DNA from: a virus
Virus record (IMG/VR): IMGVR_UViG_3300042880_000098
Span: 1 to 48,476 of that record
Length of the DNA stretch: 48,476 bases
Direction: 5' to 3' (one strand)
Shown piece by piece: positions 1 to 9,294 of the stretch; position 1 is the stretch's first letter; each line of letters starts with the position of its first letter. The notes under the pieces were generated by a model. That model saw only the letters and a list, made by a program, of their open reading frames with translations. It searched no databases and was not told where the DNA came from. A program made the translations under genes and the position numbers.

Positions 1-1232
1 CCCCTCCTGCTGGCGGGTCTTCCGGCGGCGGAGGGGGAGGTGGTGGAGGCGGCGGCGGTAAGCAAGCCGGCGGCGCTGGCACCGGAGGTGTAACAGGAGG
101 CGGGGGAGGCTCTTCTTCCGGTGGTGGCGGTTCTACTTCCACTTCGACTCCGGCCCCGCAGCCGTCCCAAACTGGCAACACCTACAAGCCGGAAGCTGTC
201 GGCGTTGACAGCGAAGGTCACGCCGTAGATGCCCAAGGAAATCGTGTACCCGAGAGCATCATCGACCCAACACCTAACACGCACCCAGGCGCGGGCTACG
301 CGGAACGAGCCCCTAGCGGAGCTTCGACTAACGTAGGTAGCAACGGCACTGCGCTGGCTGCCGATCCAACGTGGATCCCCGAGGTTGGGGCCAAAGACAT
401 GGCCTTGCGTGAAGCACAAACCGTCGATGAAATCGTTGACCGGCTGACAGAGAAGTACAAAGACCGCAAGTGGGATTTTTCCCCGCTCAAAGCGCCGAAC
501 TACGCGCCAGAACTCGAGTCGATCCGCGAAGCGGCACAGGCGTTCGATGACATGATATCGAAGCACCCTTATATCGAGTTCAGTACAAACCAACCTTTGA
601 GGGCGCAGTTACACAACGGCAGCGAAACAACCTCCGGTTACGCTGTTAACAAAGGTGTGTTTGCCAATAAAGGTCTGAAAACCTACACCAAAGCAACCGA
701 CCACGTTTCGTTGGCCGCGTCAGGAACCACCGGGGTTAGAAACCGTCTCCACAACGATTATTCAAAAGATAATCAGAAGTCCGACACGAGGAACTACAAC
801 CTCGACGCCATGAACCGGCCGGCGTACTACACGATAGTTCACGAGATGGGGCATGTCACCGACCACAGCGGGCGGGGTAGGGCCCAGCAGCGTGTCAAGG
901 ACTACTTCATCGAAGACATGAAGGATAACTCGCCCAAGCTAGATAAGAAGTACGGCGAGTACGTAGACAAGTATGGTGATGATAAAGGCGAGCAGTTGTT
1001 CGAACAGTGGGTTGAAGATAACCTCGATAACTTGCTCAACGAGTGGATGGCATACAAACTTGTCTCCAACTACTCGTATAACGGACGTGTACGCTCTTCA
1101 GGCCCTTACATCACCGAGACAATCGCTGAAGCCTTCCTCGACGTAGAGATACGAGGGGACAAAGCCAACGAATACTCAAAGAAGATCTACGAGATCCTCA
1201 TCGAGGAAGCCAAGAAAGGTGCGAACCCGTGA
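1..1232 (+). CDS. ATLF-like zinc metallopeptidase, 5' partial
   Basis: The reading frame is open from base 3 to the stop, so the start lies left of the window. The visible N-terminal part is a very Gly/Ser-rich linker (bases 3-150) followed by a Pro/Thr-rich stretch. An ATG at 399 begins the folded part but is probably internal. The C-terminal domain has a zincin site, TIVHEMGHVTDH (about 835-870), and a downstream ETIAEAFLD (about 1117-1145) whose Glu fits as third zinc ligand. This pairing (HExxH plus AEAF) closely resembles the catalytic domain of anthrax lethal factor (ATLF family). Such domains often form the C-terminal toxin module of polymorphic toxins and phage MuF fusions. The substrate is unknown. 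A virion-borne or intracellular effector is an inference; a head-associated protease is the alternative. Confidence 0.8.
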   Translation, partial: PPAGGSSGGGGGGGGGGGGKQAGGAGTGGVTGGGGGSSSGGGGSTSTSTPAPQPSQTGNTYKPEAVGVDSEGHAVDAQGNRVPESIIDPTPNTHPGAGYAERAPSGASTNVGSNGTALAADPTWIPEVGAKDMALREAQTVDEIVDRLTEKYKDRKWDFSPLKAPNYAPELESIREAAQAFDDMISKHPYIEFSTNQPLRAQLHNGSETTSGYAVNKGVFANKGLKTYTKATDHVSLAASGTTGVRNRLHNDYSKDNQKSDTRNYNLDAMNRPAYYTIVHEMGHVTDHSGRGRAQQRVKDYFIEDMKDNSPKLDKKYGEYVDKYGDDKGEQLFEQWVEDNLDNLLNEWMAYKLVSNYSYNGRVRSSGPYITETIAEAFLDVEIRGDKANEYSKKIYEILIEEAKKGANP

Positions 1233-1465
1233 GCGTTGAGTGGGGCTTAAGCCAAAAGCAAAAAGAGGGACACGTCAAGACGCAGCTCGAGCTTGCCAAA
1301 CTTGGCGACCTTTCGTTCCTAGACTTCACTGAAGATTCTCTGTCCGCAGAGATAGACGAAGCTCTGCAGAACGTCGCTGCAGCCCAGCAACAAGGCGCGG
1401 GGCTGCAGGAGTCAATCGACAAAGTCTGGTTGGTCTTCTACAACCAATTCCCGTCAGGTAGCTGA
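1229..1465 (+). CDS. Small acidic protein coupled to the metallopeptidase
   Basis: A 78-residue protein that I do not recognise. Its GTG start overlaps the metallopeptidase stop (GTGA), so translation is probably coupled. It is predicted mostly helical, with no membrane segment or cysteines, and has a central acidic stretch (DFTEDSLSAEIDEAL). The one-to-one coupling behind a toxin-like peptidase suggests an immunity or chaperone partner. That is inference from position only. Confidence 0.65.
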   Translation: MSVEWGLSQKQKEGHVKTQLELAKLGDLSFLDFTEDSLSAEIDEALQNVAAAQQQGAGLQESIDKVWLVFYNQFPSGS

Positions 1466-1467
1466 CA

Positions 1468-1764
1468 GTGGGGTGGGAGACATCCCGCCGACGACAACGA
1501 CTACCAGAAAACTGGCACGACATCCGTCTGCCAGTTCTGCGGGACGCAGACTGGATCTGCGAGCTGCAACTCGAGGGTGTGTGTCGGGGCACTGCTACGG
1601 ATGTCGATCACATCCGCCGGGGCGATGACCATTCGCGGGAGAACTTGAGGGCTGTGTGCTTCAGGTGCCATGCGAAGAAGTCGAGCATGGAAGGTCATGC
1701 CCGGAAGAAGGAATTATCTCAACTCAGGAAGCGCCGGCAAGAGAGGCATCCTGGGGAACGCTGA
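1468..1764 (+). CDS. HNH endonuclease
   Basis: A 98-residue HNH nuclease. It shows a zinc-binding CELQLEGVC pair, the catalytic DHI motif, an Asn in the ENLRAVC segment and a closing CFRCH pair, the usual HNH order. The start is a GTG three bases after the previous stop, with a weak ribosome site. HNH genes beside terminase are common in siphoviruses and often assist terminase DNA cleavage at packaging. A homing-type role is less likely given the compact size. Confidence 0.85.
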   Translation: MGWETSRRRQRLPENWHDIRLPVLRDADWICELQLEGVCRGTATDVDHIRRGDDHSRENLRAVCFRCHAKKSSMEGHARKKELSQLRKRRQERHPGER

Positions 1765-1804
1765 ACGCAGGCCGGGTGCCTGCATGAACGCCCAGGAGGC
1801 GAAT

Positions 1805-2269
1805 ATGGGCATTAGAGGCCCTATCGGTAAGCGGGACGAGGAGCGCATCCGGCGCAACATCCCTGAGGATCCAACTGTGACTGTGCAGATGCACGGTTTG
1901 GTGACTATTCCTGATCTTGGGGATATGAGCCATCTTGGTGAGACTCACCCGCTTGTTACGGATATGTACGAGTCTATTAAGCAATCGGCTTCGGTGAAGT
2001 ATTACGAGCCTACGGATTGGCAGTTCGCTCGTCTTGCTTTGTACACGCTTAATCAGGAACTGATCGCTGCCCAGCATAACGGGAAACCGGTGGGTGCGAT
2101 GAAGTTGACTGCGATCAATCAGATGCTCTCCGCGCTGCTGCTAACTGAAGGTGATAGGCGACGAGCCCGACTCGAGATCGAGCGGGCTCCTGCTGATGCT
2201 GGCAGTGGGAAAGTCCTCGATGTCACTGACATGTTGAGGCAGCGGCTCGCTTCGGGCGGCGGAGGGTGA
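1805..2269 (+). CDS. terS: Terminase small subunit
   Basis: A 154-residue protein opening MGIRGPIGKR, typical of actinophage small terminases, which recognise DNA ends and load the large subunit. The ATG at 1805 is chosen because AGGAGG lies at 1794-1799; an in-frame ATG at 1784 lacks one. The central part is helical and the C-terminus ends in a Gly-rich tail. The large subunit is 7.3 kb downstream, past the tail-fibre and lysis genes, which is the characteristic L5/Bxb1 arrangement. Confidence 0.8.
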   Translation: MGIRGPIGKRDEERIRRNIPEDPTVTVQMHGLVTIPDLGDMSHLGETHPLVTDMYESIKQSASVKYYEPTDWQFARLALYTLNQELIAAQHNGKPVGAMKLTAINQMLSALLLTEGDRRRARLEIERAPADAGSGKVLDVTDMLRQRLASGGGG

Positions 2270-2274
2270 TGAGT

Positions 2275-2321
2275 CCCCGGAGGGGTTGAGCGCCGCCACT
2301 TCCGCTGCTCCCCCTCCGGGG
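2275..2321 (+). terminator. Hairpin after small terminase, no U-tract
   Basis: CCCCGGAGGGG at 2275-2285 pairs perfectly with CCCCTCCGGGG at 2311-2321 (11 bp) around a 25-nt loop. There is no T run after it, so it is more likely an mRNA-stabilising or attenuating hairpin than a full terminator. Confidence 0.6.
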
Positions 2322-2353
2322 CTCTCAATAAACTTACGAAAGGTGTTGTTGCC

Positions 2354-2680
2354 GTGTCTGTTATCGGACCTGTGTTTGAGCCTGATCGGCTTTATCTGAC
2401 GTGTGGACGTGACTTCAAGTGGGCGTACCAGTTGGTCGATAAGACGGGCGTTCCGGTTGATTTTCCTGATGGCCGTTTGTATTTCGAGTTTTGCTTGCAG
2501 GACGGTAACGAGGTTTGGGATTTCACTATCGATGGTTCGACTGCTGCTTTGAAGGTTGAGCATGAGATCTCCGATACGATCCCTGACCGCACGAAGTTTC
2601 AGTTGGTTTTCCTGCATGAGGCTGAGCCGGCCGGTGGTGACCCGATTTCTTTGGGGACTGTGAAGAGGCAGGGCTTCTGA
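2354..2680 (+). CDS. LtfC/gp6-type beta-sandwich structural protein
   Basis: A 108-residue protein with a GTG start after AAAGG. It is rich in beta-prone segments ([25 protein letters not shown]) and resembles the small LtfC/p132/gp6-type beta-sandwich proteins encoded at this place in L5-like phages. Its stop overlaps the start of the collagen-like gene (TGATG), suggesting co-production with the fibre, perhaps as an assembly or baseplate component. The family call rests on recalled similarity and position. Confidence 0.6.
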   Translation: MSVIGPVFEPDRLYLTCGRDFKWAYQLVDKTGVPVDFPDGRLYFEFCLQDGNEVWDFTIDGSTAALKVEHEISDTIPDRTKFQLVFLHEAEPAGGDPISLGTVKRQGF

Positions 2681-4482
2681 TGACGTGTTGGTGTGATGAC
2701 GATTGCGGCGAGTGCAACGTTGGTACTGGCGGTGAGTTGACGCCTATCCCTAACGTTTCCGGGTATTTGGTTGCGTTGTCGGGTGTTGGTGCTCCTGGTC
2801 CGGCTGGGCCTGAGGGCCCTGCTGGGCCTGAGGGGCCTGCTGGCCCTACCGGTGACCCTGGCGCTCCTGGTGTTGCTGGTGCTGTTGGTCCTACGGGGCC
2901 TGCCGGTGCTGAGGGACCGCAGGGTGTTCCGGGCGAGACTGGTCCCGCTGGCGATACTGGTGCTGACGGTGTTCCGGGCCCTGTTGGGCCTACGGGTGAC
3001 ACGGGTGCTACGGGGCCTCAGGGAGCTACTGGGCCTCGTGGTTCTGATGGGCCGCAGGGTGTGGCTGGTCCTGTCGGGCCTCAGGGAATTCCTGGGCCTA
3101 CTGGGCCTAAGGGCGAGGCTGGTCCTGCCGGGGTTATGGGCCCCGCTGGCCCTACGGGCGATACAGGTGCTCAGGGACCGACTGGTTCTGTTGGACCTGC
3201 TGGTTCCACCGGTCCTGCCGGACCTAAAGGTGACCAGGGTGTGGCTGGGCCTGCGGGCCCCCAAGGGCAGCAAGGCATTCAGGGCCCTGCGGGTCTTGGT
3301 ATCAAGTTCAAGGGTGAGGTTCCGACTTACGCGGATCTCCCTGCCACGGGTCAGGTTCAGGGTGATTTGTGGGTTGTGGCTTCGCCGCAGCCGGCTCGAG
3401 GCTGGGTGTGGGATGCCGATACTTCTTCGTGGGTTGATGCCGGCCCGGTTCAGGGGCCTCAGGGTGTAGCTGGCCCGGAGGGTCCGGCTGGCGTCCAGGG
3501 TGAGCCTGGTGTGGATGGTGCTGTGGGCCCGGTTGGGCCTGCTGGCCCTGAGGGGCCTGTCGGTCCTGCGGGTGTCGATGGGGCGGATGGCGCTGACGGC
3601 GCACCGGGTGAGCCTGGTCAAGACGGTGTTGATGGCGCTGTTGGGCCTGCCGGCCCCAAGGGTGACACAGGTGACACTGGCCCTATTGGGCCTGAGGGTC
3701 CGCAAGGGCCTGCTGGTCAGGACGGCACCGGCACTTCTTACACGCTTCCGGTTGCTACGGCAACGGTTTTGGGTGGTGTGAAGGTCGGTTCTGGGCTGGC
3801 GGTGACCGCCGAGGGTGTGTTGTCTTCGGCTGTGGCAGGTAACTATCTGCTGAAGTCCGGCGACGTGATGAACGGCGCTCTACGGTTCGCGTCTACTGGG
3901 GTGTCTAGCTACAACGGCAGCGATGTCTACATGTTTTGGGATGGAACGTATTTCCGGTGCAAGATGCCGGGGACTGCGCAGGCTTGGATCGCTGGCGACG
4001 ATGGGAAGGTTCAGTTCCCGTCTGCTGTTCCTAAATGTAATTTCGCCCCGACTGATACCGGCGATCTGACCAACAAAAAGTACGTCGATGACACGATTGC
4101 CGCGAACACGGTGTTTTTGAAGGTGTCTGGCGGTACGATGACGGGGACGATCACTACCCCGACTACGGTTCCCGCGCTGACGTTCGGCACCAGCGGCTAC
4201 AACATTTTCGGTGCGTCGGGTGGTGTGGCTATCCGCTCGAACAACACGAACATCGTGAACGTCACTGCGTCTGAGCTTGTGGCTTATAAGCCCATCACTA
4301 CTGCCGGCACGGGTGTTGGTGTCAGGTTCGGTTCGGGTGGCCCTGAGTTGTCGAAGTCGGGGACGATGATTGCTTCGTCTGCTCCGATCACGGTTGCTGC
4401 TGCGCCTGCGACGGCTACTGAGTTGGCTAATAAGAAATACGTTGATGATGCGATTGCTGCTGCTATAGCGGCCTTGCGGTAA
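2680..4482 (+). CDS. Collagen-like tail fibre / minor tail protein
   Basis: A 600-residue minor tail protein. Residues about 35-205 and 255-350 are long runs of Gly-X-Y triplets, Pro-rich at X, expected to form a collagen-type triple helix. Between them is a globular insert with [18 protein letters not shown], a motif seen in many phage fibres. After the second run comes [19 protein letters not shown], typical of trimeric fibre necks, and the C-terminal region holds two copies of a [11 protein letters not shown] motif (about 4075 and 4430) found in tail-fibre tips. It probably acts at the tail tip in host attachment. The start ATG overlaps the previous stop. Confidence 0.85.
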   Translation: MTCWCDDDCGECNVGTGGELTPIPNVSGYLVALSGVGAPGPAGPEGPAGPEGPAGPTGDPGAPGVAGAVGPTGPAGAEGPQGVPGETGPAGDTGADGVPGPVGPTGDTGATGPQGATGPRGSDGPQGVAGPVGPQGIPGPTGPKGEAGPAGVMGPAGPTGDTGAQGPTGSVGPAGSTGPAGPKGDQGVAGPAGPQGQQGIQGPAGLGIKFKGEVPTYADLPATGQVQGDLWVVASPQPARGWVWDADTSSWVDAGPVQGPQGVAGPEGPAGVQGEPGVDGAVGPVGPAGPEGPVGPAGVDGADGADGAPGEPGQDGVDGAVGPAGPKGDTGDTGPIGPEGPQGPAGQDGTGTSYTLPVATATVLGGVKVGSGLAVTAEGVLSSAVAGNYLLKSGDVMNGALRFASTGVSSYNGSDVYMFWDGTYFRCKMPGTAQAWIAGDDGKVQFPSAVPKCNFAPTDTGDLTNKKYVDDTIAANTVFLKVSGGTMTGTITTPTTVPALTFGTSGYNIFGASGGVAIRSNNTNIVNVTASELVAYKPITTAGTGVGVRFGSGGPELSKSGTMIASSAPITVAAAPATATELANKKYVDDAIAAAIAALR

Positions 4483-4494
4483 GAGAGGTTTGTT

Positions 4495-7020
4495 ATGGCG
4501 TGGGATGACGACGCTTATTACGAGACTGAGTTGGAAATCCCTAGTGGGCGTTACGGGAAGCTGTTGGCTTGGCCGACTCCTGGGCCTGCCGGTCCTGCCG
4601 GTCCTGCTTCGACGGTTCCTGGGCCGCAAGGCCCGCCGGGGCCGGCGACTATCTCTGTAGGGTCCACGGTCACTTCGGAGCCGGGTTCTGATGCTGCGGT
4701 GTCGAACTCAGGTGACAGTGCGAACGCGGTGCTGGATTTTGTGATCCCCCGTGGCGAGCAGGGACCGCCGGGTAGCGGCGCGGAGTACATGCGTGACCTT
4801 TTGGATGTGACACCCACGGGTTTGGCTGTCGGTACTGCGGTCGATGCGAAGGCGGGGCGTGCCGCCTTGGTTGCGGAGCGCGACTTCCAGTTTAATGTGC
4901 TGGATTACGGCGCGACCGGCGACGGTGTGACCAATGACCGGGTGGCGATCCAGAACGCCATCAACGCTTGTGAGGCTGCGGGAGGCGGGGTTGTCCTGAT
5001 ACCGAGGGGCACCTACCTCGTTTCTGGCGGGATTCTGCTGGTGGACAGCGACAATGTGACTGTTCAGGGTGTGGGCCGTTCGGCGACGATACTGAAAACC
5101 ACCACCAACCATCCGGTTATTGAGTTTGAGAATTGCTCTGGCGTTGCTGTGCGCGATCTGCAAGTGCTCGGTGACGGGGATGCGGCCAAGGGTAGCCAGT
5201 TCGGTGTGTGGTTCGAGTATGTGACCAACGGCTTGGTGCATAACGTGTGGGCCAAAGAACTTGGTTACGACGGCATCCTGCTGCTGCGGGGCTGCAACTA
5301 CTGCACTGTGTCTAACTGTTTGGCGACCGATTGCGCGGACGACGGCATCAATATTGGTGGACACCCTGACGCGGCTTCGCGGCACAATGTGGTCTCGGGC
5401 AACATTGTTCGCGGTATGGGACATGTCGGCATTCATATCAGCCTGAACTCTGAGTACACATCGGTGACTGGGAACACGGTGTCGGGTTGCGGCACAAACG
5501 GTATCGACACCTTCCAGTCCGGCGACAGCGTCGGCCAGGGCCACCATTCAATCACCGGGAACACGGTGAGCGACTGCGCTAATATAGGCATATATTTGTT
5601 TAACTCCGATGACAATGTGGTGTCAGGTAACACCGTTACAGGCGGCGGGCGGTCGATAGCAGTTGGCCGCAGTTTACGTTCGGTGATTTCCAACAATCAA
5701 TGCACCGGATCAACCTCAACTACCGCTGGCGCTGTCTTCGCCGACAACCCTGTGCCGGGTAGCTCCGATCTGGTGGTCACCGGCAACTACTTCTCTGGTG
5801 TCGGTGGGGTGCGGCTAGTAAGCCCCACAATCGTTTTCCAGGGCAACCGGATCAAAAACGCCACGTCTCCGTCTACGGTTCTGGTTGAAGCTGCTGATGC
5901 CGTGTTGAGCGGGAATAGCATTTCTGACTGCACCGGCAACGGATTCAACGTCATCGGGGCTAACTGTGTGGTGTCCGATAACCGGGTCACTGGCGGCACT
6001 TCACAGGTTCGGGTCACCACTAACGGCGGCACGGTGGTCAGCGGCAACGTGCTCCGTGGCGCAACGGCCCTTGGAGTGGAGATGCGGGCTAACAACTGTC
6101 TCATCTCCGATAACGTGGTGTCCGACTGTCCCACCGGGATTACAGTGACCAGCGGCGCTGTCGATTGTGTGGTCAACGGCAATGCGGTGCGCGGCAACGC
6201 CACCTATGGTGTGTTCGTTTCCACGGCCACTGGAACCCAGGTCACCAACAACCGGATCGCCCCCGGCGCTGGCCGGGGCATCCAGGTCACATCCGGCACA
6301 AACACTCTGGTTGCCGGGAACTTCACCACCTCGTCAGGCACCGGGTCGATCACAAGCTCAGGCAGCACCGGCACGGTGGTCGCTAACAACCGCTTCGACT
6401 CGACAGTGTTTCTCGCCTGCACCGACCCCATCTACCGCCCACTCGAAGCGGAAATCACTAACTACGGCATCGACGGGTACACCACCACTAACTACCACAG
6501 GTCCGCATGGCGGCAAGCAAAGGCGAAGTTGACCGCGCCCACCGGGGCGACCGTAGTAGCCACCGGCCTGATCCCAGACGGGGCGTTGCTGTTCGGTGTA
6601 ACCACCCGCATCAACACCGCACTGGGTGTCACCGGGGCGGTGAAGGGCTACACAGTGGGCACCGTCGAAGACCCAGACCTATGGGGTTCCCTCACCGGCA
6701 CTAACACCACCAAATCAACATCGTCGAAGGACTTCACCGACGCAGCCGCATCTAAGTTGTACCTCGCTGCCAGCGATGTGGTCATCACCGCCACCGGAGG
6801 GACGTTCGACGGCACCGGGGAAATCGAAGTGATCGCCCATTACATGATCTGTGAAACCAGCGGCAACTCTGTTCTCCGAGAGGAGGTGGGCGAAATCGTT
6901 GAGGACTTGAACTCCATCAACACGCTGGAAGGCGAGTCTGTCGCAACCACGTTGGAGGGTCAGGTGCCCGCAGAGAAACCCGCTGCCCGTAAACGCGCAC
7001 CAAGGAATAAAACCACTTAA
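4495..7020 (+). CDS. Minor tail protein with right-handed beta-helix
   Basis: An 841-residue tail protein. A short collagen-like segment (GPAGPAGP...GPQGPPGP) near residues 29-50 is followed from about residue 135 by a pectate-lyase-type start, FNVLDYGATGDGVTNDRVAI, and a long array of beta-helix coils built on repeated NxVSGN and NxI(S)xN turns to about residue 640. The remainder is a separate beta-rich domain, then an Ala/Lys/Arg tail. Such proteins bind or cut surface polysaccharide; an active site is not evident, so glycan binding or depolymerase activity is inferred. Third codon positions change from T-rich in the first kilobase to C-rich later, hinting that the body was exchanged as a module. 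Confidence 0.8.
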   Translation: MAWDDDAYYETELEIPSGRYGKLLAWPTPGPAGPAGPASTVPGPQGPPGPATISVGSTVTSEPGSDAAVSNSGDSANAVLDFVIPRGEQGPPGSGAEYMRDLLDVTPTGLAVGTAVDAKAGRAALVAERDFQFNVLDYGATGDGVTNDRVAIQNAINACEAAGGGVVLIPRGTYLVSGGILLVDSDNVTVQGVGRSATILKTTTNHPVIEFENCSGVAVRDLQVLGDGDAAKGSQFGVWFEYVTNGLVHNVWAKELGYDGILLLRGCNYCTVSNCLATDCADDGINIGGHPDAASRHNVVSGNIVRGMGHVGIHISLNSEYTSVTGNTVSGCGTNGIDTFQSGDSVGQGHHSITGNTVSDCANIGIYLFNSDDNVVSGNTVTGGGRSIAVGRSLRSVISNNQCTGSTSTTAGAVFADNPVPGSSDLVVTGNYFSGVGGVRLVSPTIVFQGNRIKNATSPSTVLVEAADAVLSGNSISDCTGNGFNVIGANCVVSDNRVTGGTSQVRVTTNGGTVVSGNVLRGATALGVEMRANNCLISDNVVSDCPTGITVTSGAVDCVVNGNAVRGNATYGVFVSTATGTQVTNNRIAPGAGRGIQVTSGTNTLVAGNFTTSSGTGSITSSGSTGTVVANNRFDSTVFLACTDPIYRPLEAEITNYGIDGYTTTNYHRSAWRQAKAKLTAPTGATVVATGLIPDGALLFGVTTRINTALGVTGAVKGYTVGTVEDPDLWGSLTGTNTTKSTSSKDFTDAAASKLYLAASDVVITATGGTFDGTGEIEVIAHYMICETSGNSVLREEVGEIVEDLNSINTLEGESVATTLEGQVPAEKPAARKRAPRNKTT

Positions 7021-7049
7021 ATCGCGGCCCGCCAGGAAGCCGAAAGAGT

Positions 7050-8663
7050 GTGCCAGAAAAGGTATTAGCCCTCCCGCACCCAGAACACATCCCACAACTC
7101 ACCGGGTACTGGTGCGGGCCGGCAAGTTGTCAAACCGCCCTCCAAGTGGTTCTCAACGAAGTCATTGAGGAACAAGAACTCGCCAACATGATGGGGACTA
7201 CCGAAAACGGTACGAACCACATCGGCTTGCTGGCTGATGCTTTGAACGTGAAGGCGCACCACTGTGAGTGGGAGCCGGTGTGGTTAGAGCAAGACCCGCC
7301 CACCCCGGCGCAGAAGGAACAGTTCTGGGCTGACCTAAAGGCGAACATCGACGGCGGGTTCCCGATGCCCGCGAACTGGGTGGCCCCACCGGGGAATCAC
7401 CCGGTGGCGGTGCGGGGTTCGGGTCCTAACCCTGGTTATTCAGGAACTATTTTTCACTACATCTGCTACGGCGGTTACGCCGAGGATAACGGGACACGTT
7501 ACGTTTACGTCTACGATTCCGGTTTCTCCCCGTGGCAGTATTGGGTGACGTTCGACCAATGCGTCAGCCTGATGCCGCCGAAGGGCTATGTGAAGGCTGC
7601 TGCCGCGCCGGCTGGTGTTCCAACTTTGCCCGGTCCCGCACCAGAGCCGCACACCCTCGCGGAACTGCTGTCCTACGCAATGGACGAAGCACTCCCGCTG
7701 GAACGGTACGAGGCTCTGCTGCCGGGTGTCCTGTCGTGTCTTGAAGCGTCCCAGTGCAATAACGTGCAGCGGATCGCGCAGTGGATGGCGCAGACCGGGC
7801 ATGAGAGCCTGGGTTTGTCCGCGATGGAAGAGTTCGCGTCGGGTGAGGCTTACGAAGGCCGCGCCGACTTGGGCAATACTGAGCCGGGTGATGGTGTCCG
7901 CTACAAGGGACGCAGTGCCATCATGATAACCGGTAGGACGAACTACGGCGCTGTGTCATCGTGGGCCTACGGCGAGGGATACGTCGATTCCCCAACGTAT
8001 TTCGTGGACTACCCAGAGCAAATGGCATCCGACGATTACGGCTTCCAAGGCACCGCCTGGTACTGGACTGTCGCCAGGGGCACGCAGATTAACGAGGCCG
8101 CTGACCGCCAGGACCACGAAACCGTATGCCGTTTGATTAACGGTGGACTCACGGGCTATGACGACCGTGTTGCCCGTTACGCCCGTGCGAAGGAAGTCGC
8201 ACCGACTTTCCTCGCTGTCCTTCAATCCGGCCCGCCAGAAACCGGAGATGACCTTTTGAGCGCCCTGACCCCAGAGGAACAGAAAGAAGTTCTGTTCCTC
8301 GTCAGAATCCTCGCGGACGAACGGTTCCCGTCGAGGTCACCGTTCCGGCACATCAACGAAGGCCCGGTGGACACCGTGGCCGGCATGACCCTCAACACCG
8401 ACGCAAGCTCGCACATCATGCTCGTCATCCGGCTCGCAGAGCTGGGTGACACGGGTGCGCTCGATCTGTTGAACGAGATCGCAACCAACACGGACCCTGA
8501 TAGGTCTGGTGATGCGAAGTTGGCTTCGCGGGTGTTGACCGCGTTGCGGGCTTCTCAGACTGTCGATCAGACACCGTACGATCCCCGGCCCGCCGCCGTC
8601 GCTCCCCCAGCGCCTGCGGCACCTGAACCGGTGCGTCCCGCAGGTGGTCGCTGGAGGCTCTGA
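7050..8663 (+). CDS. lysA: Endolysin LysA: C39 peptidase plus GH19 muralytic domain
   Basis: A 537-residue peptidoglycan hydrolase. The N-terminal C39-like papain fold has catalytic Cys22 in GYWCGPASCQTA, His in GTIFHYICYGG and Asp in YVYVYDSGF. A Pro-rich linker near residue 190 leads to a GH19 lysozyme/chitinase-type domain (about 225-390) with AQWMAQTGHES, where the Glu is the expected acid, and YKGRSAIMITGRTNYG. The C-terminal 140 residues are helical with a Pro/Ala tail and may bind cell wall. It starts at GTG 7050, within a few bases of a purine-rich site. The holin gene follows at TGATG, so this opens the lysis cassette. Confidence 0.92.
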   Translation: MPEKVLALPHPEHIPQLTGYWCGPASCQTALQVVLNEVIEEQELANMMGTTENGTNHIGLLADALNVKAHHCEWEPVWLEQDPPTPAQKEQFWADLKANIDGGFPMPANWVAPPGNHPVAVRGSGPNPGYSGTIFHYICYGGYAEDNGTRYVYVYDSGFSPWQYWVTFDQCVSLMPPKGYVKAAAAPAGVPTLPGPAPEPHTLAELLSYAMDEALPLERYEALLPGVLSCLEASQCNNVQRIAQWMAQTGHESLGLSAMEEFASGEAYEGRADLGNTEPGDGVRYKGRSAIMITGRTNYGAVSSWAYGEGYVDSPTYFVDYPEQMASDDYGFQGTAWYWTVARGTQINEAADRQDHETVCRLINGGLTGYDDRVARYARAKEVAPTFLAVLQSGPPETGDDLLSALTPEEQKEVLFLVRILADERFPSRSPFRHINEGPVDTVAGMTLNTDASSHIMLVIRLAELGDTGALDLLNEIATNTDPDRSGDAKLASRVLTALRASQTVDQTPYDPRPAAVAPPAPAAPEPVRPAGGRWRL

Positions 8664-9112
8664 TGCCTGAGGTTCCCGCTGTAATCCAGAGCTCTTTGGG
8701 GTTGCGTACGTGGGGTGACGTTAGGGCGATGATCCACTCCGGTGGGCCTGCGATCAGTTCACTGTTGGTGGGCTGGAACGTGGTCGATGACGACAAGGCG
8801 GCGTTGATCGCCGGCCTGGTGGTTGCTATGGCTTCGCCGCTGGCGGCTTACCCGCATGCTGACAACAATTTCAGGAAGTATCTGTACGGCGTTATCGCCG
8901 CTTTGCAGGCTGTGCTGATCGGTGTTGTCGGGTTGGTGGATTCGCCTGTGGTTGACCTTCTTGGTTCGGCTGCGGCGATCCTGGGCGGCATGGTGGCGTC
9001 TGCTAACACGACGACATCGACGGGTTTCGTTCCACCTCCTAAGTCGGTTCCTCCGCCTGCGCCAGCTCCGTCTAGGAGCTCACCTACAAGTGGTGGGTGG
9101 CGCGGTCTATGA
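8663..9112 (+). CDS. Holin-like membrane protein
   Basis: A 149-residue protein with two or three hydrophobic segments (AALIAGLVVAMASPLAAY, YGVIAALQAVLIGVVGLV and a weaker AAAILGGMVASA) and a charged, Pro-rich cytoplasmic tail. The layout and its place directly after lysA fit an r1t-type holin that permeabilises the membrane to release or activate LysA. The ATG overlaps the lysA stop. Confidence 0.75.
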   Translation: MPEVPAVIQSSLGLRTWGDVRAMIHSGGPAISSLLVGWNVVDDDKAALIAGLVVAMASPLAAYPHADNNFRKYLYGVIAALQAVLIGVVGLVDSPVVDLLGSAAAILGGMVASANTTTSTGFVPPPKSVPPPAPAPSRSSPTSGGWRGL

Positions 9113-9294
9113 CGATGCAGATCAAGTCCGTTATCGCTGGGTGCGTAGGTCTGGTGTGGTTCGGCACTTACATGTTGAAAGGGATCAGACCTGAGATCGA
9201 GTTGGGTGTGGCACCTGATGCGTTGATGACCACCGTTGTGGGTTGGTGGTTCAACGAGAAGAGGAAGGAGGGCGATGCAGAAGAAGAAGAATGA
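9109..9294 (+). CDS. Second small lysis-cassette membrane protein
   Basis: A 61-residue protein with one N-terminal membrane segment (VIAGCVGLVWFGTYML) and a strongly charged C-terminus (NEKRKEGDAEEEE). The ATG at 9109 overlaps the holin stop (ATGA); an in-frame GTG at 9097 is less likely. It could be a second holin, an antiholin or a pinholin-like partner. Confidence 0.7.
   Translation: MTMQIKSVIAGCVGLVWFGTYMLKGIRPEIELGVAPDALMTTVVGWWFNEKRKEGDAEEEE

Noticed and set aside
887-899. GTGTCAAG resembling a stoperator
   Set aside because: Only the last 8 bases match, it lies in the middle of the metallopeptidase coding region and is isolated.
2780-3300. Short, repeated DNA units that could suggest a CRISPR array
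   Set aside because: The repeat is a 9-nt Gly-X-Y codon pattern in a coding frame, with no spacer structure.
2599-3705. Long antisense reading frame of 368 codons opposite the collagen-like gene
   Set aside because: It arises from the Gly-X-Y codon pattern read backwards; its product is a low-complexity Arg/Thr/Ser string with no ribosome site.
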